In this document: positions 38,153 to 46,935 of the stretch, in pieces
How the letters are laid out: the number at the start of each line of letters is the position of its first letter
Position numbering within the stretch: the stretch's first letter is position 1
DNA from: Rhodanobacter glycinis
GTDB lineage: Bacteria; Pseudomonadota; Gammaproteobacteria; Xanthomonadales; Rhodanobacteraceae
Direction of reading: 5' to 3'
Length of the DNA stretch: 64,000 bases
Assembly: GCF_900114325.1 (NCBI RefSeq)
Contig: NZ_FOSR01000006.1
Span: forward strand, 162,197-226,196
Notes under the pieces: model-generated
Told to the model about the DNA's origin: nothing
The model's input: the letters and a program-made list of their open reading frames with translations, nothing else
Database searches by the model: none
Position numbers and translations under genes: made by a program

Positions 38153-38466
38153 GCCATTTCATCGTTTACATCGCCCTGCTGCTGGCCGGACTCGTCTGCC
38201 TGGTACTGCACTACGTTGCACCGTTTCGCGTGGCGCGACGCATCCGCGAGGATCATCCGCAGCACTGGCAGATCATCGACGACAGCGGCAGCGCGCGCGG
38301 CATGCGACTGTGGATGCGGATGCAGCATGTGCTGCGCTCGCCCGCCATCCCCGCTCTTGCCGACCCCATCGTCACCCGCTGGTGGCGCGTGTGGCGATAC
38401 AGCCAGTGGCTGGCCTGGGCCTGCTGGCTTATCGCGCTGGGACTGCAATGGGTGCTGCGCGGCTGA
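38149..38466 (+). CDS. small membrane protein, unknown function
   Basis: 105 residues from a TTG start (TTGA overlap with the malM-like stop); no ATG or GTG is available before the first hydrophobic segment. Two membrane segments: FIVYIALLLAGLVCLVLHYV near the N-terminus and QWLAWACWLIALGLQWVL at the C-terminus, separated by a basic region. Not recognised. Coding status is supported by frame length and tight coupling. Confidence 0.65.
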   Translation: MSHFIVYIALLLAGLVCLVLHYVAPFRVARRIREDHPQHWQIIDDSGSARGMRLWMRMQHVLRSPAIPALADPIVTRWWRVWRYSQWLAWACWLIALGLQWVLRG

Positions 38467-38533
38467 GAGCCCGTTTCGCCGTGCCGCACGCCGCCGCCTC
38501 CATGCCGTCGCACCCCATGCCAAGGACATCACC

Positions 38534-39325
38534 ATGCAACTGGATCTGAGTGGACGTCACGCGCTGGTCTGCGGCGCCTCGCAAGGCATCGGCCGCGCCA
38601 GCGCGCTGGAACTGGCCGGGCTTGGCGCCAGCGTCACCTTGCTGGCCCGTTCCGCCGAAGCGCTGCAGGCACTGGCCGACCAACTGCCGCGCACGCATGC
38701 CGACCAGCATCACGACTGGCGCAGCGTGGACATGCACGACACCGCGGCGCTGCGCGACGCCGCTGCCGCACTCGTCGCCGACGCGCCCGTGCAGATCCTG
38801 GTGAACAACACCGGCGGCCCGCCTGGTGGCCCCGCACACATGGCCGATGCCGCCGCCTTCGAGACCGCTTTCCGCCAACACCTGCTGGCCGGGCAGACGC
38901 TGGTGCAGGCGCTGCTGCCAGGCATGCGCGAAGCCGCTTACGGGCGCATCGTCAACGTGATTTCCACCTCGGTGAAGGAACCGATCGCCGGACTGGGCGT
39001 CTCCAATACCGTGCGTGCCGCCGTGGCCGGCTGGGCCAAGACCCTGTCCGGCGAGCTGGCCGCCGACGGCATCACCGTCAACAACGTGTTGCCCGGCTAC
39101 ACCCGCACCGCACGGCTGGACGACATCCTCGCCACCCGGATCAAGGCCAGCGGGCGCGACGAGGACGCCGTCACACGCGACATGCTGGCCACCGTCCCCG
39201 CCCGCCGCTTCGGCGAGGCAGAGGAAGTGGCTGCAGTGATCGCCTTCCTGTGCACGCCGGCAGCCGCCTACGTCAACGGCGTCAGCATTGCGGTGGATGG
39301 CGGACGAACCCGCGCACTGAGCTGA
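38534..39325 (+). CDS. short-chain dehydrogenase/reductase lacking the YxxxK motif
   Basis: 263 residues. Rossmann motif GASQGIGRASALELAGLGA near residues 14-32 and NNTGGPPGG. The catalytic Tyr-xxx-Lys is replaced: alignment on RAAVAGWAKTL puts S and R (SNTVR) at those positions. Such SNxxR SDRs form a known divergent subgroup, often next to aromatic or kynurenine catabolic genes. It precedes an aldehyde dehydrogenase of the 2-aminomuconate-semialdehyde type, so a related substrate is plausible. Catalysis is uncertain. Confidence 0.85.
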   Translation: MQLDLSGRHALVCGASQGIGRASALELAGLGASVTLLARSAEALQALADQLPRTHADQHHDWRSVDMHDTAALRDAAAALVADAPVQILVNNTGGPPGGPAHMADAAAFETAFRQHLLAGQTLVQALLPGMREAAYGRIVNVISTSVKEPIAGLGVSNTVRAAVAGWAKTLSGELAADGITVNNVLPGYTRTARLDDILATRIKASGRDEDAVTRDMLATVPARRFGEAEEVAAVIAFLCTPAAAYVNGVSIAVDGGRTRALS

Positions 39326-39418
39326 GTACCTTCGGGCGTCACGACAACCAGGCTGGCAAACAGCCGCATACGCCCACGTCCGGTGCAATCGCCGCGAGCA
39401 AGTCGTAAGCTTGCGCGG

Positions 39419-40882
39419 ATGCCCATGCGCCTTGCCAACCTGATCGACGGTCGCCTGCAGGCGCCAGCCAACGACCGCTACCTCGACGTCTTCGAACCCG
39501 CCACAGGCGCGGTGTTCGCCCACTGCCCCGATGGCGATGCTGCCGACGTCGACGCTGCCGTGCAGGCCGCTCGCCGTGCCGCGCCAGGCTGGGCCGCCAC
39601 GCCGATCGAACAACGTGCCCGCCTGCTGCAGCGGCTGGCCGACCTGGTCGAGGCGCGGCTGGACGAATTCGCCGCGCTGGAATCGCGCGACAACGGCAAG
39701 CCGGTAAAACTCGCCCGCAGCGTGGATATTCCACGCGCGGTGAGCAACTTGCGCTATTTCGCCGCCGCCGTGATGGGCTGGAGCAGCGAATCGCACGCCA
39801 CGGACACCGGTACCCCAGGCCAGGGGGCCATCAACGTCACCTTGCGCCAGCCGTTGGGCGTGGTGGGCTGCATCAGTCCGTGGAACCTGCCGCTGTACCT
39901 GTTCACCTGGAAAATCGCGCCGGCCCTGGCCAGCGGCAACACGGTGGTGGCCAAGCCCTCGGAAATCACGCCCTGCACCTGCGCCCTGCTCGCCGAATTG
40001 AGCATCGAGGCCGGCCTGCCGCCCGGCGTGCTGAACATCGTGCAGGGTCGCGGCCCCACGGTGGGCCAGGCGATCGTCGAGCACACCGGCGTGAAGGCGG
40101 TTTCGTTCACCGGCAGCACCGCCACCGGTGCGCGCATTGCGGCCGTGGCTGCACCGCAGTTCAAGAAGGTTTCGCTGGAACTGGGCGGCAAGAACCCCGC
40201 CATCGTGTTCGCCGACGCCGATCTTTCGGACACCCATCTCGACACCATCGTGCGCTCGGGTTTCGCCAACCAGGGCGAGATCTGCCTGTGCGGCTCACGC
40301 CTGCTGGTGCAACGTTCGATCTACGACGACTTCCGCACGCGTTACCTCGAACGTGTACGCGCCTTGCGCGTCGGTGATCCGAACGACGCCACCAGCGATC
40401 TCGGCGCGCTGGTGTCCAAACCGCATTTCGACAAGGTGATGGCCTGCATCGAACAGGCGCGCGCCGAGGGTGGCCGGATCGTGCTCGGCGGCGAGCCGGT
40501 GCAGGTTCCCGGGCGCTGCGCGCAGGGCTGGTTCGTGGCGCCCACGGTGATCGAGGGCCTGTCGAACGACGCCGTCACCAACCAGCAGGAAATCTTCGGC
40601 CCGGTGGTAAGCCTGATTCCGTTCGAGGATGAAGCCGAAGCCCTGGCCATCGCCAACGGCACCGGCTACGGGCTGGCCGCGTCGCTGTGGACGCGCGACC
40701 TGTCCCGCGCGCATCGGCTTGGCGCCCAGCTGGATTTCGGCATCGTGTGGATCAACTGCTGGATGCTGCGCGACCTGCGCACGCCCTTCGGCGGCAGCAA
40801 ACATTCCGGCGTCGGGCGCGAGGGCGGTAGCGAAGCGCTGCGCTTCTTCACCGAGCCGAAAAACGTCTGCATCGCCTGGTAA
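39419..40882 (+). CDS. aldehyde dehydrogenase, 2-aminomuconate/2-hydroxymuconate semialdehyde type
   Basis: 487 residues. ALDH superfamily: PWNLPLYLFTWKIAPALASG, FTGSTATGARIA, catalytic glutamate in LELGGKNP and catalytic cysteine in NQGEICLCGSR. The CLCGSR pattern and overall sequence resemble NbaE/AmnC and human ALDH8A1, which oxidise 2-aminomuconate semialdehyde in tryptophan/kynurenine breakdown. ATG 39419 gives MPMRLANLIDG. A RidA-type aminomuconate deaminase lies 5 kb downstream. Substrate is inferred. Confidence 0.85.
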   Translation: MPMRLANLIDGRLQAPANDRYLDVFEPATGAVFAHCPDGDAADVDAAVQAARRAAPGWAATPIEQRARLLQRLADLVEARLDEFAALESRDNGKPVKLARSVDIPRAVSNLRYFAAAVMGWSSESHATDTGTPGQGAINVTLRQPLGVVGCISPWNLPLYLFTWKIAPALASGNTVVAKPSEITPCTCALLAELSIEAGLPPGVLNIVQGRGPTVGQAIVEHTGVKAVSFTGSTATGARIAAVAAPQFKKVSLELGGKNPAIVFADADLSDTHLDTIVRSGFANQGEICLCGSRLLVQRSIYDDFRTRYLERVRALRVGDPNDATSDLGALVSKPHFDKVMACIEQARAEGGRIVLGGEPVQVPGRCAQGWFVAPTVIEGLSNDAVTNQQEIFGPVVSLIPFEDEAEALAIANGTGYGLAASLWTRDLSRAHRLGAQLDFGIVWINCWMLRDLRTPFGGSKHSGVGREGGSEALRFFTEPKNVCIAW

Positions 40883-40920
40883 GCGAGTGCCGGCAACGTG
40901 TTGCCGCCGGTTCGCGACGA

Positions 40921-43401
40921 TCAGCCCAGCACCTTCCAACCGCTGGCCGCACGGCGCATCAGCCGACCGTTCTCGTACTGCCACAGGATCATCCAGCCAT
41001 TGTCGATGATCCGCTGCAACACCTCGTGGCGGGCGATGATCGCGTCGATGGCATGGCGCGGCGCGGCGATCACCGTGGTCTGGCGCAGCGGCTCGTGGCG
41101 CCAGCTGCGACCATCGGACAATGACTGGCGCGGGATACCGATGCGCAGGTCGCCGCCATTGCCCTCGAATACACCGATGCGTCCCCCGATCACGTTGTGC
41201 AGCACCTTGTTGCCGGCACCGTAATGCAGCGGGTCGGTGGTGGAGGCGTGGTACTGCCAGCCCAGCCAATGGGTCACCACCAGCGGCCCGAGCATCAGCT
41301 TTTCCAGCACCGCAAAATCCGCGTCCGCCTGCGCGTCGTAGTCATGCAGGTAACAGCGCGTGAAAAGCGCATGCCGGGTCAGTGCGCGCGGCCCGATGAT
41401 GAAACCGGCGTTGGTAGTCAGCCCCCACTCTGGCCGGGTTTCCGAGCCATCATTGGCACGCCGGCGGAAGCGCTCCAGCACCTCCGTGACGTCGCCATCC
41501 GCGCTCATCCACAGGGTCGGCGCGCGTTCGCGGCGCACACGGTCGCCGGCTGCCGCCAGCGTCTGCTGCAGCTGCTGCCAGCGCGCCTGTTTCGACGCCG
41601 GCAACAGATCCAGCTCGAAGCCGGTGATCTCGTCGGTGGTGGTGTTGTGCAGCGCCGCCACGAACCAGGTAGATTCGGGCACATCGATGCCTTCCTCACG
41701 CGCCAGCCCCGCGCGCACTTCCGGATCGTTCAGCAAGGCCGCCAGCGCGCGCACGTTGGCCTCGCCGGACTGACCGCCGCAGGCGCCGCAGTCCAGGGTC
41801 GAGGCATGTGCGTTGTTGCAGCTCTGGCTGGCATGACCCGCAAGCACCACCAGCGGGGCCAACTGACGGTCGATGCCCATGACGCGCAGGGCACCGGCCG
41901 CCAGTGCCACCTGACGGTCCAGTGGCACGCCCACCAAGCGCGGCCGCGCGAGCGCACGGTAGGCGTGTGGCAGACCGTAATGGTCGTCGTTGTGGCGCGG
42001 CGTGGTCGGTGGCCGCAGCCACTGCCACAGGCGCCGCAGATAGCCGAAGCCCACCGCCTCGACATAGGAAAACGTTGTGCTGGGCCAGCGGGTGGTGTTC
42101 TGCCACTGGCCGTGGGCAGCCAGTCGCCGGAGACGCTGCCGACGCCCCGGCGCCGCTTCCGGCGACGCGCCGGGGGCAGGCAGGATCTGGTCCTCCACCT
42201 CCACTTCGGGAAATGCCAGGCCCGGCAGCTGCGGCCGGCTCGCCTGTGCGCCCAGCGGGCGATAGCTCATCGGCAAGCCGAAGAAGCCGGCGAAGGCACG
42301 CGTCTGGATGCCGCTATCCAGCGCCTCCAGCGCGCGGCGCATGGGCTCGCTGCGGATGTCGATGCAGAACACCATCTGTACATCCGTCGTCGCGATCGCC
42401 ACCGCATCGCCAGCCGGCGTGGTCAACTTGTCCGCCAGTTCGCGCTGGAAGCCCTGCTCCAGCGCCATCTGCCACAGCTCGTCCACACGCGCACGATGGA
42501 TGACCGTTGCCAGGCGCTGGGGGAATACCTCCCAGGCCATGCGCAGGCGGGCCGCGGCCTGGTTCACCCGGCGCGGGTGACATTCAAGCAGCAAGGCTTC
42601 CCACACCAGGCGCATGGCCAGCAATTCGTCCAGATGCCGATCCGTCGCGCCGCGTCCTTCGGCCTGGTGCTTCAACCAGGCACACCACGAGGCCCAGCCG
42701 TTGATCGACAGCAACAGCGCCTCGAAATACGGCTCCAGCGCTGCCTCGGGCAGCTGCAAGCGAGCCAGTGCCCAGTGCATCGCGGCCTCGGCGGAATCCG
42801 GCAGGCCGCGCAGGACGGCGCGCAAGCCGGGCAGGCCCATGACCATGCCCAGACCCTTCTCGTGCCGCAGCGTGTCGGTCCAGAACCGGTACAAGCCGTG
42901 CTGCGCACGCGGCAGCCAGTGCGACTGGTCCTTGTCGAAATACGCGGCGCACACCTGGCTGAGCTGGAACATGATCTCGCCGCGCCACGGCAGGTGACGC
43001 GTGCCGCCGGCACCATCGTCCAGCTCGTCGACCACCAGCGGCATCGCCGTCACCGGCGGTTCGTACAACGCCGCCACCAATGCCTGCGCGTCGGGCAGGT
43101 CATCGATCGCCGATTGCGCCCGCGCAACTTCCAGATCCGCACGGGTGATCCGGCCCTGGTTCCAGCAATCACGCAGGTAGGCCTGCTGCGGCAGCACGTT
43201 GATGCCGCCCAGCAACACCAGCCGCGCCGCCACCTGGCGCACCGGCATGTGAATGCGATGCCAGTGCGGGTTTATCGCCACCGCACCATCCAGCGGCCAG
43301 CTTGGGGCGATGCTCCGTACCGCCTGCTGGCACGCCATGCGCACCACCTCGGCATCCACGCCGGAACCGGCCACCTCCGGCACTGTCTCGCTCATGCTCA
43401 T
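40921..43401 (-). CDS. dabA: DabA, zinc subunit of a dissolved-inorganic-carbon pump (UPF0753/DUF2309)
   Basis: 826 residues. DabA proteins are beta-carbonic-anhydrase-like and, with the membrane subunit DabB, take up CO2 as bicarbonate using ion gradients. The predicted zinc ligands are present: C346 and D348 in FCIDIRSE, H523 in LAGHASQSC and C538 in LDCGACGG. Start 43401 is chosen because AAGGG lies 9 nt upstream and it follows the dabB TGA by one base; ATG 43410 would overlap it. Cytoplasmic, complexed to DabB. Confidence 0.94.
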   Translation of the reverse strand: MSMSETVPEVAGSGVDAEVVRMACQQAVRSIAPSWPLDGAVAINPHWHRIHMPVRQVAARLVLLGGINVLPQQAYLRDCWNQGRITRADLEVARAQSAIDDLPDAQALVAALYEPPVTAMPLVVDELDDGAGGTRHLPWRGEIMFQLSQVCAAYFDKDQSHWLPRAQHGLYRFWTDTLRHEKGLGMVMGLPGLRAVLRGLPDSAEAAMHWALARLQLPEAALEPYFEALLLSINGWASWCAWLKHQAEGRGATDRHLDELLAMRLVWEALLLECHPRRVNQAAARLRMAWEVFPQRLATVIHRARVDELWQMALEQGFQRELADKLTTPAGDAVAIATTDVQMVFCIDIRSEPMRRALEALDSGIQTRAFAGFFGLPMSYRPLGAQASRPQLPGLAFPEVEVEDQILPAPGASPEAAPGRRQRLRRLAAHGQWQNTTRWPSTTFSYVEAVGFGYLRRLWQWLRPPTTPRHNDDHYGLPHAYRALARPRLVGVPLDRQVALAAGALRVMGIDRQLAPLVVLAGHASQSCNNAHASTLDCGACGGQSGEANVRALAALLNDPEVRAGLAREEGIDVPESTWFVAALHNTTTDEITGFELDLLPASKQARWQQLQQTLAAAGDRVRRERAPTLWMSADGDVTEVLERFRRRANDGSETRPEWGLTTNAGFIIGPRALTRHALFTRCYLHDYDAQADADFAVLEKLMLGPLVVTHWLGWQYHASTTDPLHYGAGNKVLHNVIGGRIGVFEGNGGDLRIGIPRQSLSDGRSWRHEPLRQTTVIAAPRHAIDAIIARHEVLQRIIDNGWMILWQYENGRLMRRAASGWKVLG

Positions 43402-43402
43402 C

Positions 43403-44971
43403 TCACTCATCCCTTGCCGGCACGGACTGCGTGGTGGGAAACCGGCTGCCCGCCGACCCCGCCTCGTGTTGCGGCCACAAGCGCAGCACCAGCACGGTGT
43501 ACAACTCGTCCAGATAGAAGCCCGCGTAGATCCACTGGCGCAAGCCGACGAAGCCCTGCGGCCACCACTGCAGCGCCACGAAGCCGGCATACATGAAGGC
43601 CATGCCGGCGAACGCCAGCGGCCCGGCGGCCGCGAACGGCGCGAAACCCGCGCCCAGCGGCAGGTACTCCACCACGAAGGCCGCCACAGTGAAGCCCACC
43701 ACCATCGCCAGGCCGGTCAAGGCGTGCCATCCCCGCTGACGCCCCGGCAACCACAGCAACGGCCCCCATGCCAGCGCCAGGATCGCGCTCCACCACCACG
43801 GCCAAGCCAGGTCGGCAAGCAGATGCTGCCCGCACCAGACCACGGCGTACCCCAACAGCGGTGCCCACAGCAGGCTCAGGCGCCCGTTGTGGCCGTCTTC
43901 GTGCAACCGCAGGATGCGCGTGTTGCGTACCGCCGACGATGCCGCCAGGAACGAATGTGCCTTGTACAGCGAGTGCCCCAGCAGATGCAGCGCGGCCAGC
44001 TGATACAGACCCAGCCCGCATTCCATCAACATGAAACCCATCTGGCTCAAGGTCGACCAGGCCAGGTGCACCTTCAGGCTGACCCGGGTGATCATCACCG
44101 TCCCGCCCAGCACCGTGCTGACCAGGCCGATCACCACCAGGCACCAGTGCGCGACGTCGGACACGCCCAGCAGCGGCGCGAAGAACACCAGCACGTAGCC
44201 ACCCAGGTTGACCACGCCGGCATGCAGCAGAGCCGACACCGGTGTCGGCGCCTCCATCACCTGGATCAGCCAGCCGTGTACCGGCAACAAGGCCGTGCGC
44301 AGGATCACCGCCAGCGCCAGCAAGGTGGCGCTGGCGCTGAGCTCCGGCGCGCGCACCCCGGCAGCCACCTGCGCCATCAGCACGCTCAGCGAACCACTGC
44401 CCACGGTGCGCCAGGCCAGTACTGCCGCCACGATCAGCAGCAGGTCGGCCAACCGGTCGGCAATGCGCTTCTTGTGCGCGGCCAGCTGCGCGAAGCCGCG
44501 CTCGGGATAGAACGTGAGCAGCCGCTGCATGCCGAAACCGATCGCCATCCACGCGCCAATCAGGGTCACCCAGTGGTTGGCCAGCAGCAGGAAATGCACG
44601 CTGGCCAGCACCACGGCCAAGGATGCGATGTAGGTGCCCTGGCGGTGTTCGCCTCGCAAATGGCGCATCGAGTACACGCCGATCACGGTGCCCAGAAACT
44701 GCACCAGCAGGCTCACCCAGCAGCCGAACAGATTGGGCGCAAACCAGGCATGCCCGCCGCCGAAAGCAGGGTGACCGGGCATCCGGGCAACGATCAGCTC
44801 CAGGCCCAGCGAGATCGCCGCAAACACCAGCGCCAGCACGGCCAAGCGGTTGAAACCCTGCCAGCGCGCGATTGTCGAGGTACGAAAGACGCGCGGCGTC
44901 CAGGCGGCACCGAGCATCAGCAGGGCCGGCAGCAAGGCGACCGCATGATTGATGGCAAGCAGCAAGTCCAT
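43403..44971 (-). CDS. dabB: DabB, NuoL/MrpA-like membrane subunit of the inorganic-carbon pump
   Basis: 522 residues with about 14 membrane segments. Proton-conducting antiporter family: LPVHGWLIQVMEAPTPVSAL, HAGVVNLGGYVLV, and HLAWSTLSQMGFMLMECGLG. Start ATG 44971 (MDLLLAINHAVALLPALLML) has a strong GGGAGGG Shine-Dalgarno six bases upstream. Immediately upstream of dabA; together they form a two-gene operon divergent from a LysR regulator. Confidence 0.93.
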   Translation of the reverse strand: MDLLLAINHAVALLPALLMLGAAWTPRVFRTSTIARWQGFNRLAVLALVFAAISLGLELIVARMPGHPAFGGGHAWFAPNLFGCWVSLLVQFLGTVIGVYSMRHLRGEHRQGTYIASLAVVLASVHFLLLANHWVTLIGAWMAIGFGMQRLLTFYPERGFAQLAAHKKRIADRLADLLLIVAAVLAWRTVGSGSLSVLMAQVAAGVRAPELSASATLLALAVILRTALLPVHGWLIQVMEAPTPVSALLHAGVVNLGGYVLVFFAPLLGVSDVAHWCLVVIGLVSTVLGGTVMITRVSLKVHLAWSTLSQMGFMLMECGLGLYQLAALHLLGHSLYKAHSFLAASSAVRNTRILRLHEDGHNGRLSLLWAPLLGYAVVWCGQHLLADLAWPWWWSAILALAWGPLLWLPGRQRGWHALTGLAMVVGFTVAAFVVEYLPLGAGFAPFAAAGPLAFAGMAFMYAGFVALQWWPQGFVGLRQWIYAGFYLDELYTVLVLRLWPQHEAGSAGSRFPTTQSVPARDE

Positions 44972-45047
44972 GTCCCTCCCGGAGCAAAACAGGCGCCATG
45001 ATCCGGGAAAACAAAGTTTGTGTAAAATATATTTAATACGACTTTTC

Positions 45048-45064
45048 GTTCTGAAAAATAGAAC
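45048..45064. promoter_or_regulatory. candidate LysR-binding dyad between dabB and lysR
   Basis: GTTCT-N7-AGAAC perfect dyad, of the T-N11-A type used by LysR regulators, ending one base before the lysR ATG. The whole 44972-45065 divergent spacer is unusually A/T-rich (for example TAAAATATATTTAAT). Suggests autoregulation and control of dabBA; strength and true -10/-35 cannot be decided. Confidence 0.55.
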
Positions 45065-45065
45065 A

Positions 45066-45974
45066 ATGGACTTACAGCAACTCAACTTCCGCCACCTGTT
45101 TGCCTTCTGGAAAGTCACGACCGAGGGCCGCCTGACGCAGGCCGCCCGCGCGCTGCACGTCTCCCAGTCGACGCTTTCCACGCAAATCCAGCACCTGGAG
45201 GAACGCCTCGGCCATCCCCTGTTCGAACGCCGGGGCCGGCAGATGCTGCTGACCGCCACCGGGCGACAGGTGTATCGCTACGCGGAAAACATCTTCGGCC
45301 TGGGCGAGGAGATGCTGGGCTGGCTGGACGGCCATTACGAAGGCATGGCGCGAGTGCGCATCGGCGGTGTGTCCACCATGAGCCGCAACTACCAGGAAAA
45401 CCTGTTCCGGCCAATGATGCGCGACCCGACGGTGGTGCTGACCATCGAATCGGGCACGCTGGACGAACTGGTCCAGCGCCTGCTGCAGCACAAGCTCGAC
45501 CTGGTCTTGGCCAACTCTCCCGTATCGTCGTCGCCCGACCAGCCCCTGCACTCGAAATTCCTCGGCAGCCAGGAGATTTCGGTGGTGGGCCAGACCGCCA
45601 TCTGGGGCAGGCGCAAGCTGCGCATTCCCGAGGACCTGGACGGCCAGCCGGTGGCGCTGCCCGGCGCGCGCCATGCGCTGCGCGCCGAGTTCGACGCCTT
45701 GTGCTCCTCGGCCAACGTCAACCCGCAGTTGCGTGCGGAAATCGACGACATGACCATGCTGCGACTGGTGGCGCGTGACAGTGGCTGGCTGACGATCCTG
45801 CCCGCCGTGGTGGTGCAGGACGAGCTGGAATCGGGCGCACTCACACGCGTGGGACAATCCGATCTGCTGCGCGAGCGCTTCTACGCCATCACCACGCAGC
45901 CGAGCCAGCACCCGGCCGCTCTCGACCTGATCCTGGAGGCTGCCGTCCCAGCGGAAATGCGCACAAACGCATGA
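45066..45974 (+). CDS. LysR-family transcriptional regulator (NhaR-like)
   Basis: 302 residues. Helix-turn-helix near residues 20-45 (LTQAARALHVSQSTLSTQIQ), effector domain from about 95. Closest recognised type is NhaR-like (FWKVTTEGRLTQAARALHV). Divergent from dabB with 94 nt between, as often seen for dab operons, so it is the likely dabBA regulator. It could also act on the downstream ridA-like gene. Confidence 0.9.
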   Translation: MDLQQLNFRHLFAFWKVTTEGRLTQAARALHVSQSTLSTQIQHLEERLGHPLFERRGRQMLLTATGRQVYRYAENIFGLGEEMLGWLDGHYEGMARVRIGGVSTMSRNYQENLFRPMMRDPTVVLTIESGTLDELVQRLLQHKLDLVLANSPVSSSPDQPLHSKFLGSQEISVVGQTAIWGRRKLRIPEDLDGQPVALPGARHALRAEFDALCSSANVNPQLRAEIDDMTMLRLVARDSGWLTILPAVVVQDELESGALTRVGQSDLLRERFYAITTQPSQHPAALDLILEAAVPAEMRTNA

Positions 45975-46048
45975 ATGTCCTCACGGCATGGTGAGCAACA
46001 CGACTGCGCAGCCATGCCATCCTTCCCACTGACCAGGAGCACCGAGCC

Positions 46049-46483
46049 ATGCATGATCCCGATAGCCCCATCCGCACCGATACCGCACCCGCACCGGTGG
46101 GTGCCTACCCGCACGCCCGGCGGGTCGGCAACCTGCTGTTCCTCTCCGGCGTCGGTCCGCGCGTACCGGGTACCGATGAGGTAGTCGGCAACGTATACAA
46201 CCCGCTCGGCACCCTGGTCGGTCACGACATCGAAGCCCAATGCCGGCAGGTGTTCGCCAACGTGCGCGCGGTGCTGGAAGCCAGCGGCACGCGTTGGCAG
46301 GACCTGGTCGACGTCACCGTGTTCCTCACCGACATGCAGCGCGATTTCACCACCTACAACCGGCTCTATGCGGAACACTTTGCCGGCGTGGATGCCTGCC
46401 GCACCACGCTGGGCATCACCGCGTTGCCCACGCCAATCGCAATCGAGTTGAAGTGCGTGGCGGTGATAAACGCCCACGCATGA
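46049..46483 (+). CDS. RidA-family protein, 2-aminomuconate deaminase type
   Basis: 144 residues. APVGAYPHARRVGNLLFLSG, DIEAQCRQVFANVRAVLEAS, VDVTVFLTDMQRDFTTYNRL and ALPTPIAIELK match the NbaF/AmnD-like RidA branch (2-aminomuconate to 4-oxalocrotonate). Generic RidA proteins instead hydrolyse enamines. It lies 74 nt downstream of lysR, same strand, separated from its probable pathway partner (the aldehyde dehydrogenase at 39419-40882) by dabBA-lysR. Confidence 0.85.
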   Translation: MHDPDSPIRTDTAPAPVGAYPHARRVGNLLFLSGVGPRVPGTDEVVGNVYNPLGTLVGHDIEAQCRQVFANVRAVLEASGTRWQDLVDVTVFLTDMQRDFTTYNRLYAEHFAGVDACRTTLGITALPTPIAIELKCVAVINAHA

Positions 46484-46484
46484 A

Positions 46485-46518
46485 AAAGCCCCGACGCGGC
46501 CATGCCGGTCGGGGCTTT
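46485..46518. terminator. bidirectional terminator after the ridA-like gene
   Basis: 11-bp perfect stem (46485-46495 with 46508-46518) starting AAAGCCCC and ending GGGGCTTT, 12-nt loop. It begins 2 nt after the ridA stop and also serves the convergent His-rich gene. Confidence 0.85.
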
Positions 46519-46558
46519 CCGACAGGTCGCGAAAACGCGACCCGGGCCTGCTGGCGGA

Positions 46559-46780
46559 TTACTTCCCGCCGGCGGCGGCCGTCGTGGCGGCCTTCTTCGC
46601 GTGGGCCTTGTGGTGGTGCTTGTGGTGCTTCTTGGCGTGATGATGCTTGGCGGTCGTCTTGGTGGCCGTCATGGAATGGGTCGCAGCCTGCGGAGCGGCG
46701 GCTGCCGACTGGGCAAACACGGAACCGGAAAGAGCCACGCCCGCAACCAGCAGGGTAGCGATCGCAAGTTTACGAATCAT
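46559..46780 (-). CDS. secreted His/Lys/Ala-rich small protein (Asr-like)
   Basis: 73 residues. Signal peptide MIRKLAIATLLVAGVALSGS with AQS cleavage, then a low-complexity mature part: TKTTAKHHHAKKHHKHHHKA. Ten or more histidines suggest metal binding or acid buffering; the composition resembles the enterobacterial acid-shock protein Asr, but homology cannot be claimed for such sequence. Own terminator on the downstream side. Confidence 0.75.
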   Translation of the reverse strand: MIRKLAIATLLVAGVALSGSVFAQSAAAAPQAATHSMTATKTTAKHHHAKKHHKHHHKAHAKKAATTAAAGGK

Positions 46781-46935
46781 GATCGTGAGCCTCGGAAGAT
46801 TGATGCCGCGGACCCGGCCGGAACCCGGCTGCCTCGGGCGGCGCGACATGCCAACAATGCATCCGTCTTGGCATACCGTGACTGAACGAAAATCCGGGAC
46901 GGCAAGTCCCCTTCCCCACACCCTGGCGGGCCGGC

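Noticed and set aside
41197..43596. 799-codon plus-strand frame opposite dabA
   Set aside because: Exact complement of DabA with its zinc motifs; antisense frames of this length are expected at this base composition.
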